64,000 bases of DNA from Phanerochaete sordida (taxonomy: Eukaryota; Basidiomycota; Agaricomycetes; Polyporales; Phanerochaetaceae). The position numbers and the translations under genes were made by a program. Positions within the stretch are counted from its first letter, which is position 1, and each line of letters starts with the position of its first letter. A model generated the notes under the pieces. That model was not told the DNA's origin, made no database searches, and saw nothing but the letters and a program-made list of their open reading frames with translations. Positions 53,722 through 64,000 of the stretch are shown here, piece by piece. The stretch covers positions 1 through 64,000 of the forward strand of contig BPQB01000020.1 of NCBI GenBank assembly GCA_019973155.2. The letters are read 5' to 3'.

Positions 53722-56700
53722 ATGGTCGTCACATCTTCTGCCGCCGCGGTCTCGCGAGTTGCCTACTTCGCGTCCGATGTTCTCGTCGACTCGCGACCTC
53801 CATTACCCGCTGCCTCGAAGTTCCTGTCTACGCTGAACGCCCTCTCGGAGCAGCGAGAGACGAAGCCCATCTTCAGCCTCCCCTCTGGCGCCGACCCAAG
53901 TAGCACCCTCCTGCGAAACACTTCTGCGGGCCTCATCGCGTACACCGCTTACAGCCAGCCTGAGCTCCTCAACCGCTTGCTCGTCCACCTCCCTGAACTT
54001 ACTGCAACACCAGTCGTCCTCCATGTCGCTGTCGAAGACGATCTCTCGGACGTCCTCGTCCTCCGCTCAAGCGTCCCCTTCTTCTTGTTCTCACGGACTG
54101 CCCAGCAGGCCCACGATAACGCTCTCCTCGCCTCACGCCTGGCTCGGATAGAGAGGAAGCCGGTGCTGCACGTTTTTGTGGATGTAGAAGGATTTGTGGA
54201 GGAGATTGACGGGGACCGCGTCCTGCCTTTCTTGCTCGAGGACAGCCAGGGCGCCGTGAACGGCCATGTGCTCCCTTCAGACGAGTACGTCCCCGCACTC
54301 TACCAGTCGTACCTCAGCGCGGCAAGCAGCACCTCTGCACAACTCAAGCGCTCCATTCGCGCCTTCTCCGAGCACGGATCAGAGCAACCACATACCGTCG
54401 TCTTCACGCTCGGACGGCCGTCGTTCAAGTTCGACCTTGACGGCATCCTGTTCGTCGATGTCTCCCTCCTGAACCCCTTGCCGGCCTCGGAGATCAACAG
54501 CCACATTCCCCCGGGCGTGTCCCGCGTTTTCGTTGTCGAGCAAGTTCGCAGATGGTCGACGAAGTGGACTCCTCTCTACCTCGAGGTTGTCAGCGCCGTT
54601 CAGCAGAATGAGCGAGACGAGTACCCGATTGTGCACAGCGTCTCGCTGGAGGGTGAGGTTGCTGCCGTCGATATCCTGAAGCTTGTCCAGCATGCATCCG
54701 CGGAGTCGCCTAGCAAGCGTCTGCAGGTCGGGCACCCTTCGAGTCCGACGAAGGCTACGACCTCCGCCGCTCCTCACATTCCCAAGCACGAGTCGTCGTA
54801 CCTCAAGATCCTGACACAGCTCTTCGGCGAGCGGCTTCAGATCGCCAACTCTCCTGACCTCGTTGCTTCTCAGGGTCAGGTCGCGACAACTCCCGAGTAC
54901 GCACTCGGCCGCGTCCGCGGTGAGGTGGAGCAGCGCGCTGAGCTCACCGAAGCTGTGAAGGAGCTTTTGCCGGACTCTACGGTCACCCCGGAGCTGCACG
55001 GCCTTCTCAGCAAGTGGCTGCTCAGCAAGGACGACCCGAGCAAGGCCACTCAGCTCGGGCAGGAGATTGTCGCTGCACTCGAGGGCGGTGCTGCTTCTGG
55101 CTCCGCGGCGGATCGTGTCTTGTCCCTGAAGGCGCACTTCCCCGCTCTTTCACGCTGGATTCTCGGCTCGGATGCGTGGTCCTACGATATCGGTGCCTCT
55201 GGTCTGCACCACGCCATTGCCTCCAAGCTGAACGTCAACATTCTCCTTCTCGATACCGTGCCATACTCGTCGCGTAACGTCAGCGACCCTCACCGCCGCA
55301 AGCACGATGTCGGCCTCTACGCGATGAACCACGGTGACGTCTATGTCGCGAGCGTCGCGGTCTATTCTTCTTACGCGCAGGTCCTGCATGCCTTGATCGA
55401 GGCCGACCGCTACGATGGCCCTAGTGTCGTCCTCGCGTACCTGCCGTACAACACTGAGGAGGACCCCGCCCTTTCGCTTCTCAAGGAGACCAAGCTTGCT
55501 GTCGACACCGGCTACTGGCCGCTCTACCGTTGGGATCCGAGCAAGGATGCGCAGGGCAAGGAGCCATTTACCCTCGACTCCGATGCCGTTAAGAACGACC
55601 TCCAGCAATTCCTTGACCGCCAGAACCACCTCTCGCAGCTTGTCCGCTCGAAGCCGCAACTTGCCGCAGAGATCGTCAGCAGTCTGGGCGAAAACGTCAA
55701 GGAGGCCCGCCGCAAGCGCGCGCAGCAGTCGTACGCAGAGCTTCTCACCGCGATCGATGCCCCGCCACTGCTCGTTCTCTACGCCTCGGACGGTGGCAAG
55801 GCCGAGAAGGTTGCCCGCCGTCTCGCGACTCGTGGCAAGATGCGCGGTCTCTCCACTACAGTGCAGACAATGGACTCGATCTCTGTCGAGGATCTCGCCA
55901 AGGAGGAGTACGTCGCGTTCGTCACCTCTGTCGCGGGACAGGGTGAGTTCCCGCAGAACGGCCGTACGCTGCTCAAGGCGCTGAACGCGATCGCCGCGCG
56001 TGGCGAGAAGCCACTCACGAACCTCAAGTTCACCGTCTTCGGCATGGGCGATAGTCACTACTGGCCACGCGCTGAGGACGCGCACTATTACAACAAGGCC
56101 GGCAAGGACCTCGACGCGCGCCTCGCGCAGGCAGGAGGCCAGCGTGTCGCCGACCTCGGTCTCGGCGACGACCAGGATGCAGACGGCCCCGAGACGGGCT
56201 ACAAGCTTTGGGAGCCGCTCGTCTGGAAGGTTCTTGGCGTCGACGCGGTGGAGGTGCACGAAGCGGAACCGGAGCCGATCACGAACGAGCACATCAAGGT
56301 CGCGTCGCAGTATCTCCGCGGGACGATCGCCGAGGGCCTGCAGGACACCACGACGGGCCAGCTCGCGCCGAGCGATACGCAGCTCACGAAGTTCCACGGT
56401 ATCTACCAGCAGGACGATCGCGACATCCGCGACGAGCGCCAGGCGCAGGGTGTCGAGCCCGCGTTCGCGTTCATGATCCGCGTCCGCATGCCAGGGGGTG
56501 TCTGCACGCCTGAGCAGTGGCTCGCCATGGACCAGATCGCGGACGAGCACGGCAACGGCTCGCTCAAGATTACCACACGCCAGACCTTCCAGTTCCACGG
56601 TGTTATCAAGCGTCACCTGAAGAAGGCGATCCAGGATATCAACCGTGTCCTACTCGACACTCTGGCTGCATGCGGTGATGTCAACCGGTAAGCTTGGACG

Positions 56701-58206
56701 TCGTAAAGTTTGAGGACATGGCTGATAAAGTTTTTGACAGGAACGTTATCTGCTCGTCAATCCCGACGATCTCGAAGATTCACCAGCAGACGTACGAGTT
56801 CTCGAAGCGTGTCAGCGAGCACCTGATGCCGCGCACGACCGCATACCACGAGATTTGGCTGGACAAGAAATTGGTCGCGGGTGAGGCCGTGAAGGACGTC
56901 GAGCCTCTGTACGGCGAGTTCTACCTCCCCAGAAAGGTACGGCTGCACCGCCTGTATTCCCACCCCACGGCTAACCTTTCACCGTAGTTCAAAGTCGCTG
57001 TTGCTGTACCTCCACAGAACGATGTCGATGTCTTCGCCAACGACGTCGGCTTCATTGCCATCGTCGATGACAAGGGCGAGCTCGCGGGCTTCAACGTTAC
57101 CGCAGGTGGTGGCATGGGTGTCACCCACGGCAACAAGAAGACGTACCCCCGCACTGGCTCGTTGCTCGGCTTCTGTACCGTTGAGCAAGGCCACGACGTC
57201 GCGGAGAAGATCATGTTGGTGCAGCGCGACAACGGTAACCGTGCAGAGTATGTCCTCCGTACACTGCATCATGAGCGTAGCTAATCCCGTTCATGCGAAC
57301 AGCCGCAAGAACGCACGTCTGAAGTACACCATCGACCGCATGGGTCTGGACAACTTCAAGGCAGAAGTCGAGAAGCGTCTCGGCTACAAGCTGCAGCCCG
57401 CACGCCCCTTCACCTTCGACCGCAACATCGACGACTTTGGCTGGATCCACGGCGATGACGGCAAGCACCACTTCTCGTGCTTCATCGAGAACGGTCGCGT
57501 ACAGGACGAGCCCGACCGCGACTTCAAGACGGGCCTGCGCGAGATCGCGAAGGTGCACCGGGGCACGTTCCGGCTGACGACGAACCAGCACCTGGTCATC
57601 AGCGACATCGTGGACGCGGACGTGCCGCGCATCAAGGCGCTGCTCGCGCAGTACAAGCTCGACAACCTGAACCACAGCGGCCTGCGGCTGTCGTCGAGCG
57701 CGTGCGTCGCGTTCCCGACGTGCGGGCTCGCGATGGCGGAGTCGGAGCGCTATCTGCCGATCCTCGTTGGCAAGGTGGAGAAGATCTGCGAGGAGAACGG
57801 GCTCCGCAACGACTCGATCGTCATGCGCATGACCGGCTGCCCGAACGGCTGCGCGCGGCCGTACGTCGCAGAGATCGCGTTCGTCGGCAAGGCGCCGGGC
57901 TCGTACATGATGCTGCTCGGCGGTGGCTACTACGGCCAGCGCATGAACAAGATCTACCGAGGTAAGCGTGTCTCCTCTGCTTTGCGCGAACCTGAAGCTC
58001 ACCCGATATCTGCAGATGCTGTGACGGAGCCTGAGATCCTCGCGATCCTCAAGCCGATGATCAAGCACTACGCTTTGGAGCGGCTCGAGGGCGAGCACTT
58101 TGGCGACTTCGTCATCCGGGCGGGCTACATCGCGCCGACAGAATCCGGCATGACGTGGTGGGACAAGGCCGGTGGTGAGGGCGCGCACCGGGAGGTGGTC
58201 GCGTAG
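53722..58206 (+). CDS. MET5: Sulfite reductase [NADPH] beta component, hemoprotein (1423 aa)
   Basis: It reduces sulfite to sulfide with six electrons in cytosolic sulfate assimilation, together with the Met10-type flavoprotein. Exons 53722-56687, 56741-56936, 56988-57247, 57303-57961, 58016-58206. The N-terminal 600 residues resemble the pyruvate:ferredoxin-oxidoreductase-like region of fungal Met5. A flavodoxin-like domain (about 675-835) has [19 protein letters not shown] and [12 protein letters not shown]. The C-terminal nitrite/sulfite reductase half-domains hold [13 protein letters not shown], then the siroheme-[4Fe-4S] cysteines in [19 protein letters not shown] and [11 protein letters not shown]. 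Length is close to yeast Met5 (about 1440 aa). The first exon is unusually long, nearly 3 kb, and GC-rich. Confidence 0.96.
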
Positions 58207-58885
58207 AGAGACATACCCAAGACTGATGGACCCAAAAGCTTTGAGCACGCGCAATGTTTCTGTAGATGTACAACAAGGATATGTTGTGTTTTATACGTTA
58301 TCGCACACCCTGGCACGCTATGCAATCTGAATCCAGCACAAGTCATCCATCCATTAGGCAAAGTCCACCAAAGTCCCGGCTAGGCTGCGAAACACTGGTG
58401 CGGTAGGGTACACAGGCGCGAGGAGATGGTACAGATAAAGATACAGATTCCCGTTGAACAGATGAGGCAGAGATTGGTACAGAAAACGAAAAGAGTCTAG
58501 GGTGAGTTCCGGGCGGGGCTCCGACGGAGTGGTCCAAGGCTTTTTCCGGGGCGCTGCGGCGGGCAATGAGGCGATCAGCGAGCAGTCCGCGGCGGGCGTG
58601 GGGGGAGGGCCACTCACAGCGTGGGCGGGGAGGCGGGAGGCCGCTTCCGTGCTCAGAGTTTGGCAGCGACGGCAATAGAGCGGGAGCCACCGAGCGGAGC
58701 GGACGGGCTCCGCCACGCGGGAAGCTTGTGATTTTCGACTTTGGCCTGCGAACTGGCCGCGCGGGGAGCCGTTATCGTCGCGTGCGGTTTTGGCACACGA
58801 TGTGCGGTCAGGCGAGATGTGGTATTATACAACGGACAGCGATGAGTTCCAAAAAGGTCTACTATTCTGGCAAAAAGCTGGGTTC
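58207..58885. other. Convergent intergenic region
   Basis: About 680 bp between the stop codons of MET5 and the aminotransferase gene. Minus ORF 58354-58716 and plus ORF 58566-59024 have no recognisable content. Nothing else seen. Confidence 0.6.
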
Positions 58886-60664
58886 TTACGCTTGCTTGCT
58901 CGCCTTGGCCTCGGCCAGCGACTCCTTGAGGCCTGCGATGACCCTGTCCAGGTCGCCACGCTCAGGGTTCACTGCGGTGACACCCATGTGGCTTGCCGCA
59001 AGTCAGCATGAATCCGAGGACTAGGATGCGGTCGCAGACTTACCCGATGCGGAAGTACTTGTCTGTGCCACAAAGGTCGGTCAGTACATCGGAGCCGACA
59101 CAAAAACCAAGCAGACACTAACCCTTGTTCTCCTTGTGAATGCCGCCGGTGACCACGATGCCCTTCTTTGCCATCCGCGAGACGATGTCAGAGGGGGCCA
59201 GCCCCTCAGGCACGTAGATCTAGATGATAATTGAGCCATTGAATGACGCACGAACAACACTGTGGACCCACCGCGGTCATGCCGTTCGCAGTGTTGTGCG
59301 CGTCGGCGGGGACAAGCTTGAGGCCGAGCTCCTTGGCGGTGTTCCGGATGCGGTCGGCCGCGTGGATGTGCGCCTTGAAGCGGTCCTCGAGGGTGAGCTT
59401 CGGGTCTTTTGTGATCTCAAGCAGCGCCTGGCGGTACGAAACGATGAGGTTCGTCGGCGGCGTCGCGAAGTACGAGGGCTTGCCGGCCTCGTACGCGTGC
59501 ATGATGGGGAGCCACCGCTTCCAGCTCGAGTAGTAGCCAGCGACCGGCGCCTTGCGCGTCTCCGCGACCTTCAGGGCCTTCTGGCTGGCGACAACCACGC
59601 TGATACCGGGGGGAGCACCGAGGCCCTTTTGGCTGGCAGAGACGACGACATCAATGTTCCAGGCGTCCATGCGGATCTCCTCGCTCGCCACGGAGCAAAC
59701 ACCGTCCAGGATGACCTAGGAGAGCTATGAAGTAGGTACAAAGTGTCAGGACAGATGAGAACGTACGAGGGACTCCGGAGCCAGGCGCTTGGCGACCTCG
59801 CCGATCATCTTCGCGTCGGACAGGACGGCGGTCGAGGTGTCGACGTGGGTGAAGCAGACCAGCTTGTACTTCTTGGCCTTGAGCGCGGCCTCGAGCTCGT
59901 GCTGCGAGACGGCCTTGCCGAAGTCGGCGCGGAGCTCGTGGACGTTCGCGCCGTACGAGCGCAGGCTGGGCACGCACACAATCAGCACATCACGCGCAGC
60001 AGCAGATCTGCAACACGCACCAGTCCGCGAAGCTGTCGCCGAAGTAGCCGCAGTTGAGGAGGAGCGCGTCTTCGCCGGGCTCGATCAGGTTCGCGGCCAC
60101 CTACGCGTGCCAAGGTGTCGGCGGATGCGCGCATAGTATGGCAGGCAGAAGACGCACCTGGTCCCAGCCGAGGGTGCCAGACCCAGCGATGAGGAACGGC
60201 TGGCCGGTCTGGGTAAAGACCACCTCTCTGGTGCCACGGCGCCGTGAGCGGACCGGGCGTCCGGACGCGGAGGAAGTGCGCACCTTGTCATGCGGATGGC
60301 GTCGCCCATGAGCGGAATGAATTCTGCGCCCGCATGTGCGAGCGGAGGGAGAGCGTTGGCATAGAGGACCTGGCGGACAATGCAGTGGTGAGCGAGGGCG
60401 ACGCTTGACGGGCAGGCGAGGTGACTCACCTCGTCCGAGACTTCTATGGGGCCAGGGATGCTAGGGCGACGCTGTCAGTTGGACAGCCTGTGAATACGGT
60501 TCGCATTTACTCACACCAACAAGCTGTAGCGTCCTCCGGTGTTCAGTACACGTCTACACGACAGCTGGGTACACGTACTTGTGGGGAGCCTGGGCGTAGC
60601 GGGCGTCAGTAGCTGAGAGTTGCCGCCAGAAAGCGCACCGGCTCACCTGCTTGAACGTCGACAT
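58886..60664 (-). CDS. AGX1: Alanine-glyoxylate aminotransferase (386 aa)
   Basis: A PLP-dependent class V aminotransferase that makes glycine from glyoxylate and alanine. Minus-strand exons: 60664-60647, 60589-60579, 60460-60430, 60369-60284, 60227-60158, 60100-60021, 59965-59767, 59715-59272, 59219-59123, 59062-59044, 58991-58886. The start reads STFKQAPHNIPGPIEVSDEV. Family motifs: LLIAGSGTLGWDQ region, GYFGDSFADCL, CFTHVDTSTAVLSD, VILDGVCSVASEEI (cofactor Asp), and VVVSASQKGLGAPPG with the Schiff-base Lys. It ends GDLDRVIAGLKESLAEAKAS. Two exons are very small (11 and 19 nt). No peroxisomal SKL tail is seen. The related enzyme could also act as serine-pyruvate aminotransferase. Confidence 0.92.
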
Positions 60665-61149
60665 GGTGCGTGCAACGAGCGACGGAGTGGAGAGTCTAAG
60701 AGAGGCTGAACGGGCAGTGAGCGACTGGGCTCGACGGAAGGGCGCAACGAGGACGGCGGGTGGTGGTCTGAGAGCAAGATGGGGAAACATTGCGGGAAAA
60801 GTCAAGTCACCTGATTGGGAGCAAGGCGCAGAGGGTCTCCTGAAGACGCTGTTTCGCTCGGTGTTCCGCGACACCGCAAGCAAGCCGTGTCCGTTTTGCA
60901 GTCTGTTTCAACCCTCTGACTCCCAAGGCATTATATACCGCCCTCTACAGCGTACATTACAGCGGCGAGTCACAGAAGGGGAGGGGTATGCCCGCGAGTG
61001 CCGCCATAGGAGCACCGGCACCCCTCGTGGACGGGCAAATTTGGCCCATCCGACGCACCCAGGAACGTGCATCCGCACACAGGGGATCCCAAGGACGTGC
61101 GCAGACAAAACGTCTTCTAACCTGTCCCTAGCGCAAGACCGACGCACTC
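60665..61149. other. Intergenic region, promoter of the aminotransferase gene
   Basis: About 485 bp between two minus-strand genes. Long overlapping ORFs in other frames have no recognisable content. It presumably holds the 3' end of the dynein gene and the aminotransferase promoter. Confidence 0.6.
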
Positions 61150-63619
61150 CTAGCGGCCATTCAGCGACCGCACCGCGTCTCCCCCGTCGGCTGTGCCGTT
61201 CGTGTGTCCACCACCGCCACCTGCCATCCCTGCGATCGTCCGCTGCAGATCCGTCCACTCTGTCTCGCGGGGGAGCGCCATGTCCCCAATGTCGTAAACG
61301 TAGAGTTTTCCGTCGCTGCCTCCGAGCGCGGCGCGCCGGCCGTCCTTGTGGTCCCACTGCAGCTTGTTGATTGCCCGTCCTTGTCCGACCGTCGTCGACA
61401 CGACCGGAACCTGCGCGCAGTGAGAACGGGGACCCGGGGCGTGGGAGAAGCCTTCTGCTTACCTCCGTGTCCGAGTTCAGGTTCCAGAGGTCAAACTTGC
61501 CCGAGCCATCAACGGAGCCAAATACGGCCGGATGTGCGGGATGCCACTTTACGTCGTAAACGTAGTCGTCCGCTTCGTCGAACGAATAGAGCGGCGCGAC
61601 ATGGTTCGTGGTTGTAGACGGCTTCGCGAGCGACTTGGAGCGCCAGAGCTTGACCGTCCAATCCACCGAGCATGTCAGGAACAGGTCCGAAAAGTCCACG
61701 GGCCCGTGCAGCGGGTGGAAGTGCAGGCCCATGACCGGTCCTGAGTGCCCCTTGTAGACATCGTACTGGTTCAGGCCGGCCTTGGCGCCGGCACGGTCGT
61801 ACCTGTTGGCTTGGTACACGTTACCCTCCTCAGTGCCGACCCAGAACGTTGTTGTCTCATTGTCAGGGAAGTTGAGCGTCGTAATAGCGACTTCTCCCGT
61901 CTTGTTATGTCCGGCATGGACAAGCTCCAGCGTTTCCTACGCACATTTTGAGTACAATTCGTAATGACATCGGTCCGGGCATACCTGGGGTTGCGCGAGC
62001 ATGTCGACGAGCCAGCTGCAGACGGTGCCATCCGTGCTGCTCGTGATCAGGTTGTGCGCGTTCTGCGTGCCGACCATCTGCATCGCATACACCGGGTGCG
62101 TGTGCCCAGCTGCTGACAACGGCGTCTTCAGTACCGGGAGGTGCTTCGAACGGGTATCCCATAGGAGGATTTGTCCAGAGTAGGTACCGCCGAAGATGAG
62201 ATTTGAATGGAATGGTGAGAAGGTCACTGAAAGAACATCCGACTGCGCGGCAGCCTGAGCCAGGTACTCGCTCTTTGAGCGCGGTAGAACGTACCTGTGA
62301 ATGGAATACAAACTCCGGGCGCTCCAAAAGGTGCATATTCCAGACCGCAACAATACCATCAGGCTCGTTCAGTGCGGCTGGATTCTTGTTGTATGACGCG
62401 CAGCTTAGTTCCGGGTACTGTAAGACCCTGAGTGAGAGCGCTTCCAGAGTGTGTAGGGTGGGCGAACCTTCGGCGACCAGTCTACGTCTGTAATAGACCG
62501 GTTCTTGCCGTACCGTTCGTCATAGAACTCGCACAATCGCTTGACCCTCCGGCCCTCCGAGTCATCGCTGTGCACGTCAGCTGAGACGCGTCGAGGTAAT
62601 TCACGGTAGACTTACGCGCCGGTCTCTGTGCCGATGGTGTAATCGCGCACATAGTCGTAGTTGTCATTCAGTGCCCGCTGAATGATCTTCGTGGAGTGCT
62701 CTACGAAGTCAAGGAACTCGGGTGCGGAGAAGACGCTAGCTTTCTCCTCATCGGTCATCTCTGCAGAGAGTCAGCGGAGCGACGGAGACCATAAGAGCAC
62801 TGCCTTGCCTCGGATCTCTGCCTCAATCTCCTTGTCAAGCTGCACGCTCTCCTCCTCGAGTTCCTTCTCGCGCTGGGCACGCTCTGCCTCCGCTGCCTCG
62901 CGTTCTCGGAGGACACGCTGGCGTATCTCCTCTTCCGCGGGCGCGGTGGAGGACTCATCGTCGAAAGCCATCGTTTGCACTTCTTTGTTGTATATCACGC
63001 GTTCCTGCACAGTCGTTCAGCTTGCTACCTAGCATGCCAGGTCTGCCACCGTACCTTCTGCGGTAGTTCGAAAAGCTCCTGTTCCATGTCAATTAGGTCG
63101 GGTATCATCCGTGGGGTCATCTCTCTGGAACAGTAAGCCACTGCAACATCGCGTGCACGGAATTGTACGGCGCACCTGTCCATGACATGGTCAGTGCCGC
63201 CATTGGACGTCACCACCGTCGTGCCGTAGCTGAGGCGGTCAGAAGCTACATCGCTCTGTCTACTTGCGCGGCCTGATTGGGATTGAGATAATGAGGACGG
63301 GCCAGGCAGGGGAGTCGAGGATGGCAGGAGAGGTGTACCGGGTATCGAAGAAGATGGAGAATCGACGAGGTCCGCCGTCCTGCGACTGGGCCCAATGAGG
63401 ACAGAAACGAGGTCATCGACATCACGTTGAGCAACGGCAATGCTTGAAGACTATATCAGGGACGCATGAGCTGTGTTCGCGTCTCATCGGGCTATCACAT
63501 ACGGGAGATCCTTGGGCTCTACGCTCGAGCTCCTGCTGCTTTCTGAGCTCCTTGGCCTTCTTGAGCTCTGCAAGCTTGGCGCGTTTGGCCTCAATTTCTG
63601 CCCTTCGTCTGTCTGACAT
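61150..63619 (-). CDS. Cytoplasmic dynein intermediate chain (672 aa)
   Basis: The WD40 intermediate chain links the dynein motor to dynactin and cargo. Minus-strand exons: 63619-63503, 63450-63176, 63124-63055, 63004-62809, 62760-62616, 62567-62468, 62417-62295, 62242-61985, 61936-61463, 61410-61150. The N-terminus [20 protein letters not shown] is the coiled-coil dynactin-binding helix. A Ser/Pro linker follows, then [17 protein letters not shown] near the light-chain site, and a charged coiled coil. The beta-propeller includes [53 protein letters not shown] and [11 protein letters not shown]. The intron between 62809 and 62760 needs a GC donor (G|GCAAGG). It is divergent from the lanosterol synthase gene, 244 bp between starts. 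Confidence 0.92.
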
Positions 63620-63863
63620 CGTGCTTTACGTGACCGTCGCTGCCGTCGAGGCCGTGGTCGTAGTCAAAGGCTGAAATTGGGCAGCTGCGTTACGAGATCG
63701 TGGTCGCGTCAATCGAAGTGAGACGCGCTTGACGCCGACTTTCGTCTCTCCGTCGAACCATTTGCTCGAGTAATATGCATATATCAACCTTTCTCTCACC
63801 GTCCACGTCCTCCAACACGGCCGCGACTCCCTAGTCGCTGCTCGACGTTCTTCCGTCGCAGAA

Positions 63864-64000
63864 ATGGCCTATAACCCGATTCACGATCTGCCTGCGACAG
63901 GCAAGACGCGTCTGACCGACTACTCCAGGTGGCGACTCTCGGTTACAGAGGACGGCCGCCATACGTGGCATTACCTGAGAACCGACGAGGAATGCGAGAG
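63864..64000 (+). CDS. ERG7: Lanosterol synthase, N-terminus only
   Basis: The first 45 codons, cut by the window end. They read [20 protein letters not shown] then [20 protein letters not shown] and EECER. This matches the start of oxidosqualene-lanosterol cyclases, which turn 2,3-oxidosqualene into lanosterol in ergosterol synthesis. The upstream region includes an AT-rich ATATGCATATATCAACC stretch (near 63773-63790) that may be the core promoter. Confidence 0.85.
   Translation, partial: MAYNPIHDLPATGKTRLTDYSRWRLSVTEDGRHTWHYLRTDEECE

Noticed and set aside
55150..56616. Long minus-strand ORF (488 codons) opposite MET5
   Set aside because: Shadow of the strongly biased codon use of the first MET5 exon; rich in Arg/Leu/Val without any domain.
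57211..58254. Long minus-strand ORF (347 codons) opposite the MET5 3' exons
   Set aside because: Antisense shadow; MET5 on the other strand has clear siroheme motifs.
1..64000. CRISPR array, bacterial operons, tRNA or rRNA genes
   Set aside because: The sequence is fungal with spliceosomal introns; I saw no spaced direct-repeat array, and no tRNA or rRNA was recognised by eye. A tRNA scan would be needed to exclude one.

Overview
The window comes from a filamentous basidiomycete, most likely an Agaricomycete. The genes carry many 50-60 bp spliceosomal introns and lie densely on both strands with short divergent promoters. The protein set is fungal (velvet factor, fungal-type sulfite reductase beta subunit, lanosterol synthase, SNX41/ATG20). 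I made the assignments by reading the sequence; no database search was run. For genes given with full exon lists, the spliced length is a multiple of three and the reading frame stays open.

The left part, 1 to about 27.9 kb, is a nested transposon graveyard. An old minus-strand Ty3/Gypsy element (called Gypsy-2 here) spans about 535-21576. Its reverse-transcriptase gene was split by a younger plus-strand chromovirus-type Ty3/Gypsy element (Gypsy-1, 1289-14975; 331-bp LTRs, target duplication GCGGG). Gypsy-1 encodes a very long Gag-protease, a pol with chromodomain, and a third ORF of unknown function. Three copies of one 2205-bp palindromic-ended element (element A) lie here: in the third ORF of Gypsy-1 (12276-14480), in the leader of Gypsy-2 (18648-20852, inverted), and at 23928-26132. 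Two of them have 6-bp duplications. An LTR of the Gypsy-2 family (1-534) sits in the opposite orientation inside the Gypsy-2 pol. The block ends with a TA-flanked miniature element (26419-27893) that itself received a 1150-bp element with a 9-bp duplication.

The right part, 28.1-64 kb, is an ordinary gene-rich chromosome arm. In order it holds: BFR2/AATF (-), an acidic AT-hook protein (+), SNX41/ATG20 (+), a P-loop kinase-like RGG protein (+), a mitochondrial TPR protein (-), TIM23 (+), a velvet protein (+), a CYSTM peptide (+), cytochrome c1 (+), a THP3/LENG8-type SAC3/GANP protein (+), SEN2 tRNA-splicing endonuclease (-), an Arp9-like actin-related protein (+), ribosomal protein eL30 (-), a SET-domain protein (+), sulfite reductase beta MET5 (+), alanine-glyoxylate aminotransferase (-), dynein intermediate chain (-), and the start of lanosterol synthase (+). 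They are housekeeping genes, not a pathway cluster. Shared themes are ribosome and RNA processing (BFR2, SEN2, THP3, eL30), mitochondria (TIM23, cytochrome c1, TPR protein) and sulfur/amino-acid metabolism (MET5, AGX1). Several neighbours are divergent pairs with 110-250 bp between start codons.

The most unusual signals are: the Gypsy-1 third ORF, which is restored exactly when element A is removed in silico; the element A family with self-palindromic termini; a 10-nt self-priming match in the Gypsy-2 LTR; an intron-like segment bounded by direct repeats in the same LTR; GC-AG introns and tiny exons in several genes; and a perfect 79-bp fold-back next to a 29-T run.
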